Shown here one piece after another: positions 12,216 through 25,448 of a stretch of DNA of 64,000 bases. The stretch's first letter is position 1. Each line of letters begins with the position of its first letter. The position numbers and the translations under genes were made by a program. Origin of the DNA: Takifugu bimaculatus (taxonomy: Eukaryota; Chordata; Actinopteri; Tetraodontiformes; Tetraodontidae); NCBI GenBank assembly GCA_004026145.2, contig CP034991.1:10039087-10103086 (forward strand), written 5' to 3'. The notes under the pieces were generated by a model. It did no database searches, had not been told where the DNA came from, and was given only the letters and a program-made list of their open reading frames with translations.

Positions 12216-14439
12216 TGAGACTTGTACATGCTAATTGAACAGTGATAGAAATCTAACTTGTCTTCCTGAACCTGTTGAATAAAGCATATTCAATTCAAAA
12301 CAAACCCACTATTAGGAGCTGAAAGACCTCCTGGGAGGGAGGAATCGTGCCATTTAACATGTAGACTGACTGTTTAGCCTCGGCTCTTTCAAAAAGCAAA
12401 ACAGCCGAAATGATCTTCCTGAGAACAGCACAGCAAATTTCTTGAGAATGAGTTTCAGCTCCGGTTCAGATATACAAAGTGAAATGAGGCCTTCACTGTT
12501 TACCAGAGCAGCCGTAATGTTTGTTGTACCACGCAGGACTGCCTGATACCGGTGGCAGAACATTTCCGAAACTTGAAACACGCCTGGTTCTGGTCAAGAT
12601 TGAGGTCTCGAGCAACGTTTCTGATCCCAGACTACTGACCCTTGAATGGCCGCCACAACAACAGCCGCAGATCAATAATTAAATTACTGGTAAACGTTTA
12701 AAATCAACGTCAGCACAGAGTCGCATCAGACTACCCAAGATATTTTCCTTTAAAATGTTGTTGCTTCCAACAACAACAAATAAATCCAACTAAAAATGAG
12801 TCCCATGCTAGAATATCATGTAACATTTTTCCCCTCAAACAAATCATGTAAAAATCCACTGCTTGTTTTTTCTAAATGGGGTGAACTCGGTTTCAGTTTG
12901 CAAGTGTAGTTTTAACAGGTTTGTTTTTTTTGTTTAGGGTTTTTTTTTGGGACTTACACTTTGCAGACAGTCCCTGGTGATGAGAGGCTAATGTTATTCT
13001 TTCAGCTCAAAGGCTGACTCGTTTTACTGAATCCATTGTGGATTTGCCCCCCCCCCCCCTCCCTTTTGAGAAAGATTGTTGATGAGAGATGATTGCAGAT
13101 GGATTCCAACTTCACGGTTATGATGCGGCTGTAAACGCGAGCATCACAGTTGGGGGGTAAAAAACAAGGCTCCCGCCACATCTTGACCTTTCCGTGTACA
13201 TTTTCCCCACATATGGCTGCTCCAGAGTTAAGCCAGAGGACCGAGCGACTGTGTCAGACTCCAAACATTTGGTAAACAGTGGGGCGTGACTGTGTCATGC
13301 AGCGTAGCTATGCTAATCCTCCCAGGGGTCAGTGGGAGCTGCTTTTGAAAAGGCTTATTTGTGTGGAACAATGAGACAGTCAGTGGACTGAGATTGCTCG
13401 GCCCGGAGACATAATTGATAATCTTGGAGTCAGGAGAAAACATGGAAACCACATAATGAATGGAAGGGAAGTGTGAATGTCAGAGGGCATTCCTTTGGTG
13501 GTCTGAGAAAATGTTTAGACAGCATGTACAGCGTTGCATTTCACGCAAATGTGTGCTTTTAATTAGATTTTTCTAAATGTAGTCGCTGCTTTTTAACATT
13601 TACGAACTGATCACAGTTAATATTTTCTCCGCTTCATTAAGTCGGGATGGAAATCTTTGTAAAAGTGCATTTAAAAAAAAAAAAAAATCTCATTCCACAG
13701 TTACACCCGCGTGACCTAAATCCTCCATTCACTGAGTAACAAGTGCAAAAATTCTATATGTTCTCATGGTTTTCATTCATCTGCTGTTGTCCTGACCTTT
13801 ACCTCCTACTGTCTTTCGGAGTCATAGCTTTCTCCCAACCTGATGTAACTTCTCTCCGTTCTCAGAGGCTAACCCCCCCCCCCCCCCCCAATGACCCCAG
13901 CCCCAGGTTAGGGATGGACCAGAGTCTGCAGGCCTCTCATTCACCTCCTAAGTGTGAGCAAGACCTTTTTACCTCCACGGTCTGAATAATACAATTCAAC
14001 TTTTGATTTTCCTGCTCAGGTCAGCTGATATTTCCTTCTCACCACCATCCTCCGTTCCCAAACCCCTTCGTCCCGACCAGACAGGCTTGTGACTGTGTGT
14101 GTCTGATGCCACGGGCATGACGAACATGATACATCTCATCACATGCTTCTCCTTAGTGGATTAACAGGCTTCCAACGGCATTTGTAGCGACGCTCCTGTG
14201 GGGACTGGCTTTGTGCAGGCAACGGGAAAATTCAATCATTGCCTAAAGGACAGGAACGGGCAGAATGAAACGCCGCTTTGGTTCCATTTCCTTGTTAACC
14301 AGTGTTGTTCAAGGCTGCAAACGAGAAAGGAGAACGCGCGCGAGCAGCTCCGCTCACAGTTTTGTTTTAAGGCCAATAAAGCTGTGGTGTGACAGATGTC
14401 GGCAAAGGAGTATGAGGGCAGATGAAACGATATGAAGCC
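12216..14439. other. Intergenic DNA with homopolymer tracts
   Basis: No gene. C-runs lie at 13047-13059 and 13873-13889, and a 15-nt A-run at 13673-13687. T-rich runs occur near 12920-12950. Otherwise the DNA looks unique. Confidence 0.5.
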
Positions 14440-14555
14440 TGCAGTGGATTAAGTTACATCCTGGTAGTGATACGGAAACAGCCTGGGTGAGTGGGATTGG
14501 CAGTGGAGTCCTTGAGCAAGGCATCAGTTCGGTCATCCAGCCAGGATCCGAACAG
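14440..14555 (-). mobile_element. Possible SINE fragment
   Basis: CCTTGAGCAAGGCAT at about 14510-14524 resembles the 'ccttgagcaaggcac' motif shared by many fish SINE-type repeats. Read on the minus strand, GTTCGGATCC at 14553-14544 is close to a pol III B box. No A box and no A-rich tail was found, so this is a decayed fragment at best. Confidence 0.3.
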
Positions 14556-15774
14556 AAACAGATTTGTCACTTCTTCCATTTATCTTCTTTCTATATCAGT
14601 ATTAACTCAGCCCCCTCCCAATATCTGACAAATCACACAAGTTCCACAGAAATCGGCTGAAAAATAAACATTTTGTCCCTCACAAGGCCCAAACCCTGCA
14701 GCCAGACAAAACATCTCACGTCTTGCGAAGTCTGGAATAGCTTTTATCTGTGAATATGAGCGGGAACGATCGATCGTCTCTGCCAGTGCCATCAGTCCAT
14801 GATGTGTCCAGGGCGGACGCCACCTCTCGCCCGAAGGCTCCAGCCGTTACGAAAGAAAGTGGCACAAGTGGGACGGTTGGTACCATAAACTGTGAAAACA
14901 TTCACGAAGCTAAAATGCTTCCCACCCGCAGAGAGTATTGACGTTGACGACCCGGGGATCGCGAGGCCGCGGGAAACACAGAAACGCTCCTGTGTGTGAC
15001 TGTTTACATCAGACTAGAACAGAGAGAACACTCGGAGTATCGAGCCCTTACAGGAGACATCTGCTCAAGTATTTATGCCTCAGAGGACACTGAAACGTAT
15101 CTCCTGAAACATATGCTGAGGAAAAACAGCCCCGGACTCAATAGCGCAATTGTCAAATACACTCGAGTACGGTCCGCCGAGCTTGCCAAGATCTGGAAGC
15201 AAGATCCTGATGTCTTCATTTGATCACAGTCTTACCTACGCTGGTATCATCGGGTGCGTCCAACACTGCGGGGTTGCTGGCTGTCTCTAGACTCTGAGCG
15301 TCGGCATTTTTAGCTGGACTCTCTACAAATGTTACGCTTCCCTTTAGCATGCAGGCATTTATCTACACCTAAGTTGTTTCTAGCACCCTCAGTTTGGGCT
15401 CCCAAGTACACCGACCACAGACATTTGTCAGGATGACACAGCAATACTGAACTTTACTGCCTGTTGGAAATGCGGCTTTGTGTTTGCAAATAACAACCAC
15501 TTCTTGGTTACAGCCAAGCGGTGGGTGAATTTAATGGATGATCTCTAGAGGGTGGTAAGTTTTACTTTGTTGGCCGCAGTGCAAAGCGTGACGGTGAATA
15601 GTTCATGCTGCTGTGGATGTTGTGTTTAACTCCTTAAGTGTAAAAACTGCAGCGACAACTCGCACATCTAGTCTTTACTCACATAACCGCTTCTTAGCAA
15701 AACTACAGTAGTTGATAAACGCAAGTTCAATTCTTAGTAATTTGGCCCAAACTGAAGGTATAAATGAGACTGCA
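14556..15774. other. Intergenic DNA with one protein-like open frame
   Basis: The plus-strand frame from 14948 to the TGA at 15221-15223 is open for 91 codons and reads like coding sequence. Its C-terminal part includes LAKIWKQDPDVF. It has no ATG near its start and no family I recognise. See the findings for the candidate-exon argument. Confidence 0.35.
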
Positions 15775-15870
15775 GGTCAGGGTTAGCTGGGTAATCCATT
15801 GTGTCTATGACAGTCCCCACAAAGATAGAAATGTGAAGGTGTGTCCAGTTACCAAAGACAATGAAAAAGA
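15775..15870 (+). repeat. Fragment of a teleost 'GTCCCCACAAAG' dispersed repeat
   Basis: GTCCCCACAAAGATAGAAAT, preceded by a short CAGGGTTAG, matches one end of a degenerate fish repeat that recurs twice more in this window (31992-32245 and 58118-58330). Only the end is preserved here. The element is non-coding and of unknown class to me. Confidence 0.55.
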
Positions 15871-17839
15871 CAGGGAGAGTGAAGAGGTGAAGCTGCACGA
15901 CAAATCCATTCAGGCAGAACGACTGGAATCGGAGGATTCCCGAGGATCCAGGGCTGGAATACCTGGATGTCCCAATAGATTTGGACTCGCATAAACAACA
16001 TTTACAGTCCTGCAGCGCCCACAAACACATGACACAACACACAATCACATACAGATGCATCCATAAATATGCATGTTCGTGCACAGCTGTGAGGCGCTCA
16101 CCTCCGTGTGAATGAAGGTGTCGGCCGCAGTGCCCTCACGTACGATTCCTGTCTTCAGCGTGGCAGCAGAAATAAAAACAACCATCAGCGCTGAGCGCTG
16201 ATATATCGGATACGCCGATTCCCGCGCCCACGGCGGCCCCCTCGAGTGCGTCCCTGTTCGCGCGTTTTTATTGTTTTGGGTTGTAGAGGTTTCAATTTTC
16301 CTGTGATCATGCATTGATTGACATATTTAATACATGCACCGTGACGATCGGCTGCACATGTCCGGGAGTCACCGACAAATTAAACCCGGCACTCGCAAAC
16401 ATGCAAAAACACTGTCAAATAAACACTCAAGCGCTCAGAGATGGGGGGGAAGGGGGGGTATCTATTTATAAATGAGGTTTCTTTGAAGGGAGTAATATTT
16501 TGCGCTGCGTATTCCGCTAACTAAATCGGACACACTGGGAAGAAGCGAGAGTTGTGATTGACGGGAAGATGAAACGGTTGGTTCTGAAGCTTTAAAATGG
16601 CATTTCAACTTGACACTTGAGGAGAGCGTCACTGGCGAAGAGAGCTAACAGCCATCACTTGAAAAGACTCGGGTAAAGTCGAATCTTACACTTCTAATGT
16701 CTTGTTGTCCACCCACAGGGAGGAAACGAGCAGGAGGAGAAAAAAGAGCTAAAGAAACAGTTTTGAAGGACTGTGGCTGGTGTAGTGTATCTGATTGGCA
16801 AGCGTTATCCCTCAGGATTAGCTTGGGATTGTGTTGGTGGAACAACCGCAGAGGTACCTAAGTGGGTTTCCAACAGTTGATTCGGAGACAGTTCTATTAC
16901 TGGAGTGTCACACTTTTTTCTCCAACCTGTCTCCGTCTTTGAAAAGGACAGAGGTGACAGAGATGAATCCGAGTCCCAAATGGTTGGCTCACATCCTTTC
17001 GTGGGGCCTCGCGTACACACATCCCACACTGCTTTAATAAAATGTTTCGAACCTAAACGAAAACTTAATTGTTTCGTACTCTACGGTCTAAATTTTCTAA
17101 TCACTTCACTTACAGACCGAAAGCTGAGTGAATTAGCCCCCGCGGTTCAGCGTAATTGTGTTGTTCTACAAGATCCCGCCTACAGTTTAAAGCTACGGTG
17201 CACCCTGACCGTCATTTAGCGGCGCCTTTCCTGCTGCTGCACGAGGGAAACACATTCATCCAGATTTCAATAGTTTCCTTTGATCTACAGGGAAGTGAGA
17301 GTGTCGCAGGTTAATGAGGGTGAAGTAAAAACAGTGTTTTTAATCAAGAATCGGGGCTGGGGGGTCACAATGTGGTTAATCTTAAAAGGTCAGCGGGTTA
17401 CGATCGTTATTTTTGTGTTCACGCAGATTTACTGGTCCTTCACAAAAGATCAAACTGTGCTCACGGTGGAGCCAGTCAACGGTGAATATATGAACCCCTC
17501 CTGGCTGGAAAGCTGCATTTTCTCTGAGGTGTCTCAGAGGTTCAGAACTTTTCAGCAGCGCACAGGTGTTCAACAGTTGTCTTCTGAATTACATGCTGGA
17601 AGTCATCCATCTTCATTCCTTCCACAGACACGCAGGAAGGCGTTCCTGATCCTCCATAACGGGCCTCATCAGCGGCGCAGCTCCTCGCTGCCGATCCTCC
17701 GGGAGAGCGATCGGCAATCAGAAACTTTAACATAAAAGTAAGAGAAACTGGGTTAGAGATCCATCCCCAAACATTTTCCCACAGCTGTCAGGATATTACA
17801 GGACAGAAAGTAATTCTATTTATGCCGATCAATTATATT
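15871..17839. other. Intergenic DNA, no gene recognised
   Basis: The block holds an 8-bp-arm palindrome (TCAGCGCT-G-AGCGCTGA at 16185-16201) and G-rich runs at 16443-16458. Plus-strand open frames such as 17280-17735 lack any protein motif. Confidence 0.5.
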
Positions 17840-18160
17840 TTTATCGAGCAGGCAAACTACCCATGTCGATGCACTCTCTCTGATTAGCTAACCTCATTGA
17901 TAGCATAGGCTATTGATGGTGCACATCAGAGTGCTCATTATAATGGCCATAAATGAGCAGAGGTGTCCCTGTTGCATTGATCTCAGCCGCTCTGACTGGT
18001 AACAATCAGAGGCTAAAATCTTTCACTGTTGAACCTAAAGAGCTGAGAGCGACCGTTAAAATCTTTACAGCCTGACAGCGCACTCTCTACTGCGTAACTG
18101 TTTAATCACAATGATGGCTGTTATCATTACAGGCTGCTGGTTTTACTGCACAAATGTCAC
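17840..18160. promoter_or_regulatory. Candidate conserved non-coding element
   Basis: Repeat-free, with many homeodomain-like cores: GATTAGC, CATTATAATGGCC, TTAATCA, TTATCATTACAG. A Sox-type AACAAT lies near 18000. There is no open frame of note. The call rests on texture only. Confidence 0.3.
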
Positions 18161-20473
18161 CGTTTTCTCCGCGTGTTCGGTCTAAGCCGACCACATAGTT
18201 TACTTAAACGGCTAATAAAGTTTTTATTTTATTTTTTACATTTTTCACGGTCAATTTCACGGAATAGTTATACGTTGTTTTTAGGGATTTTTTTTAAAAA
18301 AAATCTATAAATAAAAGATGATATTTAACTCTAAATGCTGCATAAATTAGTCATGATTGGGATCACCATGTGTAAAGCACCTGCACAGAGGGACTTCCTT
18401 CATTTTAGCATGCTGCTCCTCACTGCTTCATATAAACAGCAAATCTGCATGCAGCTAGCATTAGCTCGTGCTCTGCGGCCAGACAGTTACAGCCGTTGAG
18501 TTGAATTTTAAAAATATTTATTGTTGTTTAGTACACATCTGAATAGGAGCTTATGAAATTTACTGTAAGGCGGCGATATTTCTCCTTGGCTGCGATGTAA
18601 AATCGATATCTTCTAAATAAACCTGAGCGGCGACCCACCTCAGAAGGTTATTTGTTACAACCTCGTTCATCAAGGCCTGTGAGCATTTAAAGGCTCTGAT
18701 GGAAAGTCATTCATCCAGACGTTTGAGACAGCCGCCAACTCGCTGATATGAAATAGCATTGCAATCACTTGTTATCGACTGTTTCGGCGTTTTATCATTT
18801 ATTCTGATAAGTGTGATCAAATGTTGGAGGCTGGCCAGGCTTCTATTAGCCACCGAGCTCTGAGAGAGGCGGCCCGTTTGGAGCCAGTGTGTGTGTGTGT
18901 TCTGTTTGTCAGTAAGGGAAGGGGGGTAAAAAAAACTAGTATCAGTGTCTGTTAGCTTTCTGCTAGCAATTTTCTTTTCTCCAACACACACAGTTGGACG
19001 CATAACTCAGTTGTAAGCCTCTTGTCACAGGAGACGGCGAGCAGAGAGCAGAACAGGGTGACTTTATAATCCCTGCTGTGTTTATACTCCACCCTTCTGA
19101 CTCTAGCGCCCCTCCCCTTTCGTCTCCCCCTTTTCTTTCCATTTCTTTATCATTTTTTTCATCCATCTCCTGTGCGGACGTACCCTATCTTATCTGCCTC
19201 GGCCGTATCTCTTACATTACTATTATTGTTTCTGACAATTATTCCCTCAGGGGCATTTTAACGTTCCTCATCTCCTCTTTCTTCATCGCGTTCCTCCTCA
19301 AGTTCTCCTTGTTTTTCATTCCTTCCTCCCCCTCGTTGCCCTCTTTGACCCCATCTTGACTCTCAGTGTTTGAGGGAATAGAATACGAAGGACTAAAATG
19401 TCCACCCTCTTTCCTGGTTGCTTTCCCACTAAACTCTGGGTTTTTGTCTCCACTTGAACCTGGTCAGCCTCCTGATTCTCCGTTGAGTTTTCACCTGATG
19501 CACGGGGATGTTTACCAGCACCACAGCTAGCTTCCATGCACATGCATATGTAACACGTAGGCTGTAGGTGGACATTAACAAATGCACGCTCATGCACAAA
19601 AAGGAAAAGTTAAGGGGCCGGAGGAGATTTCCTGTTGTGTGTGCAAGGCAGTCTCAGCAGGAACACAAGCAAGGAGAAGGTGAAAGGACGTCCCTTCCCA
19701 TTCCAGGCGCTGCCATTTCCGAACTACAGAGGAAATTTGCAAAGTGTTTCTTTACAGATGTGCAGGAGTGCAAACCTGCATGAGCCGTCACTCTTCTGTG
19801 GGAGGTAATGCCTCAGAAGGCACATCGGGAAAAAATAAATCCTCTCAGTCACACACAAAAAAGCTCTGAACCATTTCTGACTTGTGTAACGTTAGTAGTA
19901 AACTGAGTATTCAGAGTATCTGTCCAAGAGTTGAATAGATTTTATTCATCCTGAAGAAAATGGAGTGAATTCAGTTACCAAAGCACCCCAGTATGCAAGT
20001 CTTTGCACCTTCTTACCACTAGAGGCTGCTCAATCCTGCACACTGGAGCCTGAATCCTTCGTCATCCTTCGTCAAGATTATTATTTCAGATTGAGGACAG
20101 GACTTTCTCTTTGTCCAACTGTGTCTCAAAGAGCCTCGGAGGAGGAGTTCTTACATGTTCTTCACCGGTATATGCAACAAAGGTCCGTCTCTACTGCTCG
20201 CCTGTGTCTGCGGGTCCTGAAGCTGCTCTCCTTCTGAAGGTAGCTCAACCCTTGTTATTGTTGGAGTGCTGTTTTACTATATTATATAATTCCTTTTTCA
20301 TGAATCTGGACGTGCGTCTAACCCTCCAAAGACTGTCCGGCCCTTTTACATCCCAGAGAAATGAAGAGCCACCTGGAATCCAAGATGTGCTGAGCTGCTT
20401 TTATTGCCTGCTTCCTGGTGTGTGATGAATTCACTCTGAGATGGGGCATAATTATGACCAGGGTAACATCTTG
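18161..20473. other. Intergenic DNA, no gene recognised
   Basis: AT-rich between 18215 and 18320, with A and T runs. The remainder is unique-looking and includes a pyrimidine-rich stretch at 19078-19360 that produces chance hydrophobic frames. No repeats of note. Confidence 0.5.
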
Positions 20474-20504
20474 TTTTAATAAGCAGCCCTGCTGCTTATT
20501 AAAA
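20474..20504. repeat. Perfect 13-bp inverted repeat with 5-nt loop
   Basis: TTTTAATAAGCAG and its exact complement CTGCTTATTAAAA are separated by CCCTG. The 31-nt unit could form a stable hairpin or cruciform. Confidence 0.85.
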
Positions 20505-21062
20505 AACACATTTCACCAGTTGAAACGAGCCCTTCCGTCACGTGCTTCCTTCATGTTTTTAAAGATGCCTCAGAGGTGCTTCAGCTTTGAGCTGATGTTC
20601 AGCTCTCCTTCAGCTACTTCTTTCATGCTTTTCTGGCATGATGCTAAAAAAAAGAGTCAGCTGTCCTTCATCAAACATCTCAACCTCCACCGGTCATTCT
20701 TCCCAGGGTTCATTAGCCGGGGTTGCCGTGACGGAGCGGTACTTTGCACGACTCTCTGTTCCTTATCATTTTTTTATGGTCTCATTTTCAGCCTTATTGA
20801 TTTCTCATTTTGCACCCACTCATTCGGAGTCTCACAGAGGTGCAGGCGATTTAGACGACCTGTAAACCCAGATAAGGAGCCTGACAGAACATCTCTCTGT
20901 GACATATATAGAGCCGCTTTTACAGCCGCGTATCCAGTCTTTGCCCTTTTACTCCTTTTCTTGACTTCATCTTGTCACAGGCTTGCAAATTGGATGGTAA
21001 CTTTTACATGTCACGCTTGACAGAAGGAGGTCAGAGGAGTCAATCACAGCCAGTTTGCCCTT
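20505..21062. other. Intergenic DNA, no feature seen
   Basis: A long plus-strand open frame (20418-21020) crosses this stretch. It begins at a non-ATG codon, is Ser/Phe/Cys-rich and has no domain. It looks like chance in pyrimidine-rich DNA. Confidence 0.45.
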
Positions 21063-21094
21063 TGTGTGTGTGTGTGTGTGTGTTTGTGTGTGTG
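21063..21094. repeat. (GT)n microsatellite, interrupted
   Basis: About 15 GT units with one TT interruption. Confidence 0.9.
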
Positions 21095-21305
21095 GTAGTC
21101 AGTGGTATTTAAAGCTGGACATGCTGGGAGGATGCACATAAACTGCAGATTTCAGAACAGACGGGATCTGCCCAGGTTCCTCCTCCAACAGGGAGGAGAA
21201 ACATGATGCTAACGAGAGCAGAACGCTGATTTACACATGTGAGGAGACCTGAAGTAAACAGCACTTAAACCAGGGCTTGGACATTTATCAGGATATGACT
21301 CTGCA

Positions 21306-21306
<1 letters not shown>

Positions 21307-21379
<73 letters not shown>
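21307..21379. repeat. (CA)n microsatellite, about 36 units
   Basis: About 73 bp of uninterrupted CA. Confidence 0.95.
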
Positions 21380-21383
<4 letters not shown>

Positions 21384-22046
21384 AGAGTCATTTTAGCCAG
21401 AACATGCTGGAATAATGCAAAAATGTTAAAAGAAAAAGAGGAAGCGATCGAGGAAGTAGTAGATCTTGGAAAGGTGTGACGAAAGGAAGGACCTTCCGCA
21501 AACTTTCACCCGTGAGGTCCTCCCTCTCGCGGCGTCCCGTCGGCTCATATCTGACTTTAAATTTCCAGCGGGCCCATCCCCGGCTCCTCCCCTCTTCCAG
21601 ATGTTGGAATACATCAGCGTGTTCTCATGCCTCAACGTAATTGAAAAGGAAAAACATATATTTTTGAATCTAATGTGCTTAAAGAGGTTAGCCTTCAGCA
21701 TGTCGGGGGCAGCTTTGTCGGTAGATGTAAATCGTAGCGTAACCGCAAAGGCCAATGGCCAATAAACGTCTAAAACCCCGAGACCGTGGCCAACAGGCTG
21801 CTGAATACCCTGGCGCGTGTCTCTGTATAATTGTGGAAGATGGATAGAACATTTCTAAAAAAAAAAGGGAGCAAACGTGAACCAGTGAGAGGACGCGCGG
21901 CCTAAACAGATGTTAATCACTGGATCAGATAAGAGAAGTTTAATATATGGACTCACACATGCACAAGTGCTGATGGACGGAGCTGCGGAGGCGACTTAAT
22001 AAGCTGGGATGTGATGCAATCTCCATTTCTTATTAAGATGCTGAAA

Positions 22047-22047
<1 letters not shown>
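21380..22047. other. Intergenic DNA, no feature seen
   Basis: Unique-looking DNA with a 10-nt A run near 21858. No gene. Confidence 0.45.
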
Positions 22048-22086
<39 letters not shown>

Positions 22087-22102
22087 CACACACACACACA
22101 CG
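22048..22102. repeat. (AC)n microsatellite, one GC interruption
   Basis: About 27 units in two blocks. Confidence 0.95.
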
Positions 22103-23814
22103 TGCACTGGGGCTTGACAGGGTATCTGCTTTATGAGTGACCACACATACAAACCTGATGTGATTCAGGGCAAAAAGGGCTGAATCGATGAGCTGGTTGG
22201 TATATGACACATATGACAAAATTTGTTGTCTGTTGTCTGTGTTTGTCTGAAGAATAGTGAAGATAAACTACTGCAGATGGATGAGGCAGATGGTGTCATT
22301 GGTGCTGGGTAGCCCAGGGCTGCTTGGCACGGTGCTTGATGGGTAATAGATGTTATTTGACGGAGCCCGGGGCCATTCCTGAGGACTGCGGCTGGATGTC
22401 ACTTCAGGAGCGACTCCTTTTGTTGTTACTTGAGCTGTTTGAGACTCTGGGAAACTGAATAAACCCAATCTTCCCTTTATGCTTTTAACTAATGGTAGGT
22501 CATTATAGTTCTGGATGATTTATGTCTTTCCAGCTGCAAAATGTGGAAAATGTGCAGGTCACTCCTGATAAACTTTCTGGATTTGATAGCCCTGTGTGAA
22601 TAGATTTTAAGTGCAGTTAAGTGTCGGGAAAACTGGCTCAAAAAGAGGAAACATGAGGAAATAACTGCACATGGCAACACTGGCCAAAATAAACAAGGTT
22701 AGACTCGAACTTGGACACAACATACGTAGAAATATGAGGACACAGATCTGAACAAGATAAGGTCAAAAACATTGGACTTGAAAGTTCTGCTGGTCTTTTA
22801 GTCCTGTGTTTCAAAGAAGTACAAAGTAGAACGGCACAAATAAGCTCCTTTACGGGTACAAGGACCTCGATGAAAGCTGCTCATCACGTGTGTGAATACC
22901 GCGACAGGACAGTGAAACTCCGGCAGAGAAATAAAAAGAAATTCCCAGAAAGGGAGCGTGATTGTGTATTCAAGACGAGGTCAGAGTTAACTTCATCTCC
23001 AAAAATCACGGGTTTATCGCCACATCTGGCTGCCTTTCACCGGCGGCGAATGTTCTCCTCCTGACGTGGAGAGTAATTACCATTACGAGCATTTGTGATC
23101 GTGTGAAAGAAAGCCAACAATTGTTCCAAAAAAAAAGAACAAAATAGTGCCTCACATTCCAGAGGGGCACGTTGAAAGAACCAAGATTTTCTTAAAATGT
23201 CACCCAGAAAAGATCCCATGATGCCCTGGTAATAGGAAGCAGATGGCGTTTGAGGTGCCGGCCTGTTTGTTCGTCTGATAGACATGTTTATACATGTAGT
23301 GAGTGCGTGTGTGCGTGCACAGGTGTGACACTGTGATTGAGCCCGTGTGTTAGGCTGCGAGAGTGTGTATATTTCCTGCACCTTAGTGCCACCTTGGCTA
23401 TTTATTCCTTTCCAATAACGGCGCGTTTGTGCGCTCTGAGTGAAGCGATCACACTCGCAATTAACAGTCTAAGTGCTGCATCAGGGAGTTGTGCGTTGCA
23501 GGACTCACCATTAAAGAACCCCCCACCCCCCCCCATGTTGCTCGCATAGACAACCTGGCAATTTACCTTAATCCATATTGACTGCTCTTCCATGACCTCA
23601 CTCCATAGGGTCCGGCATTGAGGATTTACTCAGAGACAGCCAATCTAAACAACCTGATTGAACTCCTCTTCCTCAGTACGACTCTGTGTAGGTTCGATGA
23701 GAGAGAGAGAGGGTGAGAGGGCGAGCGAGAGCCTCTGTGTGTACGTGAGTAAAGCTTTTTCACTATCAGGCTTTGACATGATGGATGTGACAAAGATGTA
23801 AAGTCAGAGATAAA
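22103..23814. other. Intergenic DNA, no gene recognised
   Basis: The block contains a C-rich run near 23519-23535 and a (GA)6 tract at 23699-23711. A 66-codon minus-strand frame (22468-22268) is Ser/Pro/Thr-rich but has no supporting splice signals. Confidence 0.5.
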
Positions 23815-24175
23815 CCCAAGCCCCCGCAGCTCCCTGGAAGCCCCGCGATCCCGCCATAAAAGTCTGCCCTCTCTCCCTCCGACCAGTTGTTTTTCCCAGA
23901 CGTGTACGTGCGATACAGCTGCGCTTCCGCCGACGCTTTATCGCTCCCGACTTGTCAAATCATCAAGGTCACGCTGCCCGCGTGAGGGTCCGGTGACCTG
24001 CTCCCAGAGCCGGGAGCAGTTCGCTGAATTACCGACGTTTGATTGTAGGAGTCAGCCCGGACCGGACCGTGGTCGGCGTCAAGCGGCAGCCATCATAGAA
24101 CTGATTCTGCACATTGTCTGACCAGTAAGGTCTGAGCGAGCTCCTTGTACCCGACCAGTTGGGAACTGGTTGATT
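23815..24175. promoter_or_regulatory. CpG-rich patch with two hairpins
   Basis: A local rise in CpG with a TATA-like CCATAAAAG near 23855. Two perfect inverted repeats lie in it. CTGCTCCC and GGGAGCAG are separated by 6 nt (23998-24019), and ACCAGTT and AACTGGT by 3 nt (24154-24170). It could be a small promoter or a regulatory element for an unseen transcript. No coding exon is evident. Confidence 0.25.
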
Positions 24176-25219
<1,044 letters not shown>

Positions 25220-25423
25220 CGAACACTTATGTTGCACATGGATTGATAGGAAATCCTCAGCTCATTCTAGAAGATTCCAGAACGTTAAAAGCGACGGCAC
25301 ATGTGATGTTGTTGTTTTTGAAGGAACCTGGTACTGATCTGACACATCCTGCATCAAGTCCTTCCTTCTGTTTTGGCCCTCTGTTCCACCCGGGGCAAGG
25401 AAGTGAGAGCGAGAGACCCAGAC

Positions 25424-25448
25424 AGAGAGAGAGAGAGAGAGAGAGAGG
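25424..25448. repeat. (GA)n microsatellite
   Basis: About 12 GA units. Confidence 0.9.

Noticed and set aside
20418..21020. 200-codon plus-strand frame
   Set aside because: It begins at GTG rather than ATG, is Ser/Phe/Cys-rich from pyrimidine-rich DNA and has no domain.
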